Below are positions 6,008-10,174 of a stretch of DNA of 10,174 nucleotides, one piece after another (position 1 is the first letter of the stretch; every line of letters begins with the position of its first letter). The position numbers and the translations under genes are program-made. The DNA comes from Verrucomicrobia bacterium 12-59-8 (GTDB lineage Bacteria > Verrucomicrobiota > Verrucomicrobiae > Verrucomicrobiales > Verrucomicrobiaceae), in contig NCCR01000234.1 in the NCBI GenBank assembly GCA_002279765.1, positions 1-10,174 on the forward strand, in the 5' to 3' direction. The notes beneath the pieces are model-generated. The model saw only the letters and a list, made by a program, of their open reading frames with translations, was not told the origin of the DNA and did not search any database.

Positions 6008-6046
6008 CAGCTAAGTTCCCTTCATCTGCTTCTCCCCTAACGGATC

Positions 6047-6894
6047 ATGACTCCCCCCAAACACCCTCTCCACGGCGTCTTCCCCGTCTTCCAGACCCCT
6101 TGGCTCGAAGATGAAACCCTCGACCTCGACACGCTCGAACGCGAGATCGCCTGGCTCTACGACTGCGGTGCCCACGGCATCGTCATGGCCATGGTCTCCG
6201 AAACCCTGCGCCTCGACAGCGAAGAGCGCGAACAACTCGCCGCCGCCGCATGCAAGTTTGGCAAAGCACGCGGTGCCGTCGTCATCAGCGTCGGCGCAGA
6301 GTCCTCCAAGGTTGCAGAGCGTTATGCCAGACACGCCGAAAGCATCGGCGCCGATGCCGTGATGGCCATCCCGCCAGTCTCGGTTGCCATCGCTGAAAGC
6401 CAGGTGCTGAACTACTTCCGCCGCATCATTCAGTCAGTAAACATCCCTGTCATCGTTCAGGACGCCAGCGGTTACGTCGGCAAACCCATGGATGTCTTTT
6501 TGCAAGCCTGCCTGCTCGACGATTTCGGACCCGAGCGCGTGCTCTACAAACCCGAAGCCTCCCCCATCGGCCCCAAGCTCAGCCAACTCCGCGATGCCAC
6601 GAAAGGCCTCGCCCGCATCTTCGAAGGCACCGGCGGCATCGCCCTCGTGGACTCCTTCAAGCGCGGCGTCGTCGGCACCATGCCCGGTGCCGATCTCATT
6701 CGCGGCCTCGTCCCCCTTTGGAACGCACTCACCACCGGCGACACCGAAAAAGCCGATCGCATCCACGGCCCCCTCTCCGCCAGGGCATCTTCAAAAACGC
6801 CCGCGTCCGCGGCCCCGTCGGTTTCAAACTCGACGCTGAGACGAAACTCGAAGTCGAGCGTCAGTTTGACCGCATGATCGCCGCCACTCTTTGA
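6047..6894 (+). CDS. DHDPS/NAL-family aldolase or lyase with disrupted C-terminus
   Basis: A TIM-barrel protein of the dihydrodipicolinate synthase / N-acetylneuraminate lyase family. The Schiff-base lysine is probably K168 in LYKPEA. The segment AMVSETLRL (48-56) replaces the usual GTTGE-type loop. VQDASG (137-142) stands where DapA has Y-N-x-P, so the usual catalytic Tyr seems absent and the enzyme is probably not DapA itself. GTGGIALVDSFKRG (194-207) is typical of the barrel end. After RIHGPLSA (238-245) the open frame becomes Ser/Ala-rich nonsense and stops at 6877. The natural end, QGIFKNARVRGPVGF to MIAATL, lies in another frame from 6781 to the TGA at 6892-6894. About 25 residues expected between these parts are missing, implying a deletion not divisible by three near 6780. 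Function may be lost. Neighbours point to a 2-keto-3-deoxy sugar acid as substrate. Confidence 0.8.
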
Positions 6895-6903
6895 TTTGCC
6901 CCC

Positions 6904-7752
6904 ATGATCATCGACGTCCACTCCCACGCCTGGAATTTCCCCGCTGACTTCTCAGACGATTTCATCCATCAAGCCGGTCGCGCACGCCCCGGCGTGAAGG
7001 TGGACATCAGCGCGACCTATGAGGCCTATCGCGCCACCGCCCCCGCAGACACCCTCACCATCGTCTTCGGCGGCAAAGCCAGACTCAGCGGCCTCTGGGT
7101 CAATGACCAGACAGTCGCCAATTACGTATCACGAGACCCCTCTCGCTTGATCGGCTTCCTCTCCCTCGATCCCACGCAGGAAAACTGGCAGCGCGAGATG
7201 CAATTCGGCCACGAAGAGCTCGGCCTGCGCGGCATCAAGCTCATGCCCATGTACGCAGGCTTCAGCCCGGATGACCCCATGCTCGAACCCCTCTGGCAAT
7301 ATGCAGAAAAACACAACTTGCCGATTCTTCTGCACATGGGCACCACCTTCATCGCACAGGCCCCCCTGGCCTTCACACTGCCACGCCTCATCGAGCCCGT
7401 GGCCCTCAAACATCCCGGCGTAAAAATCATCCTCGCGCATCTCGGACACCCCTATGAAGGCGAATGCCTCGTGACCATCCGCAAGCACGACAACGTCTTC
7501 GCCGACGTCAGCGCCCTCCATTACCGCCCGTGGCAGCTCTACAATTCCCTCATACTAGCCCAGGAATACGGCGTCTGGCACAAGCTCCTCTTCGGCACCG
7601 ACTTCCCCTTCACCACCGTCAACGCCTCCATCGACGGCATCCGCCAGCTCAACGACATGCTCGAAGGCACCAAGCTCCCGCGCCTCGATCTGGCCCAGAT
7701 CGAAGCCATGATCCACCGCGACAGTTTGAAGCTGCTAGGTTTGGAGAAATGA
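6904..7752 (+). CDS. amidohydrolase-2 family metal-dependent hydrolase
   Basis: A 282-residue TIM-barrel hydrolase of the amidohydrolase-related (PF04909-like) family. The metal-binding HxH is at 6-8 (DVHSH). LLHMGT has H144, ILAHLGHPY has H179 and H182, and GTDFPF supplies the late catalytic Asp D233. Such enzymes hydrolyse lactones, decarboxylate aromatic acids or cleave amides. Beside an SDR and a DHDPS-family aldolase, sugar lactonase is a reasonable guess. The ATG at 6904 follows the restored stop of the preceding gene by 9 bp, supporting one operon. Its stop is only 2 bp from the stop of the convergent glycosidase-like gene, which leaves no room for a separate terminator. The protein has no signal peptide, so it is cytoplasmic. 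Confidence 0.85.
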   Translation: MIIDVHSHAWNFPADFSDDFIHQAGRARPGVKVDISATYEAYRATAPADTLTIVFGGKARLSGLWVNDQTVANYVSRDPSRLIGFLSLDPTQENWQREMQFGHEELGLRGIKLMPMYAGFSPDDPMLEPLWQYAEKHNLPILLHMGTTFIAQAPLAFTLPRLIEPVALKHPGVKIILAHLGHPYEGECLVTIRKHDNVFADVSALHYRPWQLYNSLILAQEYGVWHKLLFGTDFPFTTVNASIDGIRQLNDMLEGTKLPRLDLAQIEAMIHRDSLKLLGLEK

Positions 7753-7754
7753 CC

Positions 7755-8999
7755 TCACTTCCACAGCGTCTCACACGTCGCCATCATCACCGCACGCTCC
7801 TCTTTGCCATGAGCCTCGCGATGATTGTGCCCAAAGTTGCCACCCGTATAAAAGAGATGCCATAAACCACCACGCTGCACCATCGCATGCGGCGCATGCA
7901 AAATAAAACTCCCCGCCGTGGAACCGGGCGCATCCCGAGTGATCCACGGCTCACGCTGGTCGCGCTCCCACGTGATGCCATCCGCTGAATGGCAGGCCTC
8001 GATGTCAATCGTCTGCGCATCCAGCCGGTAATGTCCAAGCAATCCCACCCGCCCACGCTCCGTGTGCGTGACGGACAGATAATAAAACTGCAGGTCATGC
8101 GGATCGCGCTCATCCGGCATCAGCACGCGCTGGCGGCCGCCCCAGTTCAGTCCATCCACGCTGGTGTACCGTTCGATCACCCGCACGAGTCCGGGAACGT
8201 TGTCCTGGGCCGCATAGCGCCGGTCATCCTTGCCCACTTCAAGGAGTCCGACCGAATACATCTCGAAACTGCCGTCCGGGAGTTGATACACATTCGTCGC
8301 ATCGTTGGAGATCAGCGCCGCAGGTGCCAGCGGCTCATTCTCCACCGGAGCCGCTTTGCGCTTCATGAAATGCTTCAGCCCAGCCTCCAGCGCCGCCTTG
8401 CCATCCACCGCCCGGTCTGCCGGATGATAAAGGCACGGCGTCAGCGCATTGACCACCTTGAACACACAGCCATCCTCACTGTCTGCCGCAAGATACCGCA
8501 CCACGCCTTTGCCATGCGCCCAGAAGTACAAGCGCGTCCGCCCATCCTTCAGCCTCAGCGTCACCACCTGCACCGGATGCCACCCTTCCGGCAGTTCACC
8601 AATCGCCAGTTCCGCCTTTCGGTCCGGCTCCCCCGCACTGCAAACTGCCACCGTGTGTTTCCATTCCCCACCCACTTTCCCAGTATGATAACCAATCTCC
8701 TTCAGCTCAGTCTTAGGCACTGAAACACTCGTCCACACCCGCCAGCGCTCATCTTCCAGCGGCTCCACCGTGCTCGTAAAATTCTGCACCCAGCCGCCTG
8801 CCGGTTCACCCTGATGCCGAAACAACTCACCCTGCTTTTTCCAAGCTGAAGCAGAAACCAACTCGGGCTTTTCAGCGGCCAACAACCTTGTCCCTGCCAT
8901 CAATCCAGCCCCACCCCACCGCTTCAAGACCTGCCTGCGAGTTAGATCATTCATCATGCCCAAAGCTTGCCGCGATTCCCCTCTCTGCAAGCTTCGCAT
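7755..8999 (-). CDS. Tat-exported beta-propeller glycosidase-like protein
   Basis: A 414-residue exported protein. The twin-arginine motif LTRRQVLKR (19-27) precedes the hydrophobic stretch WGGAGLMAGTRLLAA, with cleavage probably near residue 42. The body shows repeated propeller-blade signatures: MYSVGLLEVG, YTSVDGLNW (279-286 region), CHSADGITWERD (336-347) and LWHLFYTGGNFGHNHR (379-393). These resemble the five-bladed GH43/GH32-type fold, where each blade ends S-x-D-G-x-x-W. I could not assign catalytic acids, so glycoside hydrolase activity is inferred. The ATG at 8999 overlaps the stop of the AraC gene (TGATG), favouring translational coupling. In-frame ATGs at 8957 and 8954 would place the Tat motif nearer the start and remain possible, as does a GTG at 9002. 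It is presumably controlled by the coupled regulator and acts on an extracytoplasmic carbohydrate. Confidence 0.75.
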   Translation of the reverse strand: MRSLQRGESRQALGMMNDLTRRQVLKRWGGAGLMAGTRLLAAEKPELVSASAWKKQGELFRHQGEPAGGWVQNFTSTVEPLEDERWRVWTSVSVPKTELKEIGYHTGKVGGEWKHTVAVCSAGEPDRKAELAIGELPEGWHPVQVVTLRLKDGRTRLYFWAHGKGVVRYLAADSEDGCVFKVVNALTPCLYHPADRAVDGKAALEAGLKHFMKRKAAPVENEPLAPAALISNDATNVYQLPDGSFEMYSVGLLEVGKDDRRYAAQDNVPGLVRVIERYTSVDGLNWGGRQRVLMPDERDPHDLQFYYLSVTHTERGRVGLLGHYRLDAQTIDIEACHSADGITWERDQREPWITRDAPGSTAGSFILHAPHAMVQRGGLWHLFYTGGNFGHNHREAHGKEERAVMMATCETLWK

Positions 9000-9874
9000 C
9001 ACCCCCAGCTCTCATCCCGATACGTCGCCGGCGATGTGTTCCGGTACTGCCGCAGCATACGACTGAAGTAGTAGCGGTTCGTCAGACCGCACTGCTCGGA
9101 GATGGTTTCGATGCTCTCCTTCGTGTGCCTCAGCTTGCGGCAGGCCTCATCCAGTCGGTAGTCCAGCAGCACCCGCATTGGCGGCTGCTGCAGCTCCTGC
9201 TGGAAGAGATGGTTCAAATTCCGCAGGCTCAGCCCCGCATGCTTGGCCACCTGCTCCGCAGTCAATTTGAGTCCGTGATGCTGGTGCATGAACTCCATCG
9301 CCCGCAGCACCCGCGCATCCAGATGCTGCTTCTCCCACACGCTCTCCGGCAGACACTCCACGGCGGCAATAACGAGCTGGATCGTGGGCCACGGAAACCT
9401 CACCGCCACCTTCTCCTTGCTCATCTTGATCAGCCCAGGGATCAGACTCTGCATCAGCGCGTTGGTGGGAAACCGGTGGATGCCCGGCGCCGCGCGGTCC
9501 GCCAGCGGACCGAGATTGAAATGCGCGTACCACTTGCTGAACGGGCGGCTCGTCGTCGTGCTGAAAGTCGTGTGTGGCGGAATCAGATACATGAAGCCCG
9601 GCTCCAGTTGCGTCTTCTCGCCACTAATTTCCACCACCCCTCCGGCACTCACCGGCCAGTACAGCCGCCAGTACGGATCGTTCAGCCGCCGCAGCTCCCA
9701 CTGCTGCAGTTCGATCTTGCGCGTGGTCAGGATGTCCACCGTCACCCCCGGCAGCGCCACCGTCCGCTGACCCTGCACGCGATGTGCCGAGCCGGTGGGC
9801 ACGAGGCTGAGGATGTTTTTGTTCGTCTGCATGGCCATTGCAAAATCCGACACAAATCTGGCGAGCCCGTGCAT
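8999..9874 (-). CDS. AraC-family transcriptional regulator
   Basis: A 291-residue AraC/XylS-type regulator. The N-terminal half has a cupin-like sensor region, about 60-125, including LEPGFMYLIPPHTTF (90-104). Such domains usually bind a sugar or related effector. The C-terminal DNA-binding domain has two helix-turn-helix units: LTAEQVAKHAGLSLRNLNHLF (about 204-224) and the second helix region at 254-275 with ISEQCGLTNRYYFSRMLRQY, then the family ending SPATYR. I chose the ATG at 9874. A TTG at 9883 adds three residues, and ATGs at 9838 and 9832 would give shorter forms. No ribosome binding site decides between them. It is cotranscribed with the exported glycosidase-like gene and divergent from the LsrF-like gene, so it probably controls both from the short shared gap. 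Confidence 0.9.
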   Translation of the reverse strand: MHGLARFVSDFAMAMQTNKNILSLVPTGSAHRVQGQRTVALPGVTVDILTTRKIELQQWELRRLNDPYWRLYWPVSAGGVVEISGEKTQLEPGFMYLIPPHTTFSTTTSRPFSKWYAHFNLGPLADRAAPGIHRFPTNALMQSLIPGLIKMSKEKVAVRFPWPTIQLVIAAVECLPESVWEKQHLDARVLRAMEFMHQHHGLKLTAEQVAKHAGLSLRNLNHLFQQELQQPPMRVLLDYRLDEACRKLRHTKESIETISEQCGLTNRYYFSRMLRQYRNTSPATYRDESWG

Positions 9875-9931
9875 GGACGGCAAGCAGGGAGTGACTATGG
9901 ATTATGACTCAACCAAAACTGAACACACACC
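9875..9931. promoter_or_regulatory. divergent promoter region between AraC regulator and LsrF-like aldolase
   Basis: Only 57 bp separate the two start codons, so promoters and any AraC operator must overlap each other or the coding ends. An imperfect repeat, GTGACTATGG then ATTATGACTC, occupies 9891-9910 and could be part of an operator. No confident -35/-10 pair is visible on either strand. Confidence 0.4.
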
Positions 9932-10174
9932 ATGGCCGACATCCAAACCAGCGCTGCAGACAAGAAGGAAAAGGAATTCTTCACCGACGTCCCCCAGGAG
10001 GCCCCCGGCTTCTTCCTCAAGGGTTGCCACCAGTACGACTGGGGTCTCAAAAACCGCCTCGCCAAGGTTTTCAACCCCAAGGACGGCCGCACCGTCATGC
10101 TCGCCTTTGACCACGGCTACTTCCAGGGCCCGACCACCGGCCTGGAGCGCGTGGACCAGACCATCCTCCCCCTC
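9932..10174 (+). CDS. lsrF: LsrF-like class I aldolase/thiolase, 5' part only
   Basis: The first 81 codons of a protein running off the right edge. The segments [20 protein letters not shown] and [10 protein letters not shown], preceded by [15 protein letters not shown], closely match the start of LsrF as I remember it from E. coli and Salmonella. There LsrF is a DeoC/FbaB-type class I aldolase-fold thiolase that cleaves the phosphorylated autoinducer-2 product 3-hydroxy-5-phosphonooxypentane-2,4-dione. The catalytic lysines lie downstream, outside the window. The gene is divergent from an AraC regulator rather than from LsrR, and no other lsr gene is visible. It may therefore be a sugar-phosphate aldolase paralogue instead of part of an AI-2 pathway. 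The ATG at 9932 gives an N-terminus of about the same length as LsrF. No Shine-Dalgarno sequence is visible. Confidence 0.8.
   Translation, partial: MADIQTSAADKKEKEFFTDVPQEAPGFFLKGCHQYDWGLKNRLAKVFNPKDGRTVMLAFDHGYFQGPTTGLERVDQTILPL

Noticed and set aside
8888..9907. 339-residue + strand open frame opposite the AraC gene
   Set aside because: His/Arg/Pro/Leu-rich antisense shadow; the - strand carries a clear two-HTH AraC domain.

Overview
The window looks like chromosomal DNA of a GC-rich, Gram-negative bacterium of the PVC group, most likely Verrucomicrobia. This is inferred from strong C/G bias at third codon positions, scarce Shine-Dalgarno sequences, two twin-arginine-exported proteins, a DUF3500-type protein and intergenic repeats of a style I associate with that phylum. 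No rRNA, tRNA, transposase or CRISPR array was seen.

Layout from left to right: the C-terminal tail of a + strand gene (1-57); a small four-helix membrane protein (158-556); convergent with it, a flavin-dependent halogenase-like FAD enzyme (532-1788, -) whose 3' end overlaps the membrane gene by 25 bp; a repeat-rich gap with nested inverted repeats (about 1908-2233); a Tat-exported DUF3500-like protein (2234-3214); a second hairpin-rich gap (3215-3438); a two-gene AAA ATPase + TOPRIM (DUF3226-like) unit of more AT-rich, less codon-biased DNA (3439-5053); a + strand trio of SDR dehydrogenase, DHDPS-family aldolase/lyase and amidohydrolase-2 family hydrolase (5152-7752); a - strand pair of AraC regulator and Tat-exported beta-propeller glycosidase-like protein (9874 down to 7755); and, divergent from the regulator, the first 81 codons of an LsrF-like class I aldolase (9932 to the window end).

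Two themes stand out. (1) The ATPase/TOPRIM pair has the architecture of a split OLD-type nuclease, as in the PARIS AriA/AriB and fused GajA families, and is the best candidate for a defence module. Its TOPRIM gene is broken by a net one-base shift that separates the EGxxE motif from the DxD motif. (2) The right half looks like carbohydrate or sugar-acid catabolism. The SDR, amidohydrolase and DHDPS-family enzymes match steps of non-phosphorylative sugar oxidation, and an AraC regulator, an exported glycosidase-like protein and an LsrF-like aldolase lie beside them. The DHDPS-family gene also appears damaged: its true C-terminus is in another frame and roughly 25 codons seem to be missing. Whether the two frame disruptions are biological or assembly errors cannot be settled from this sequence.
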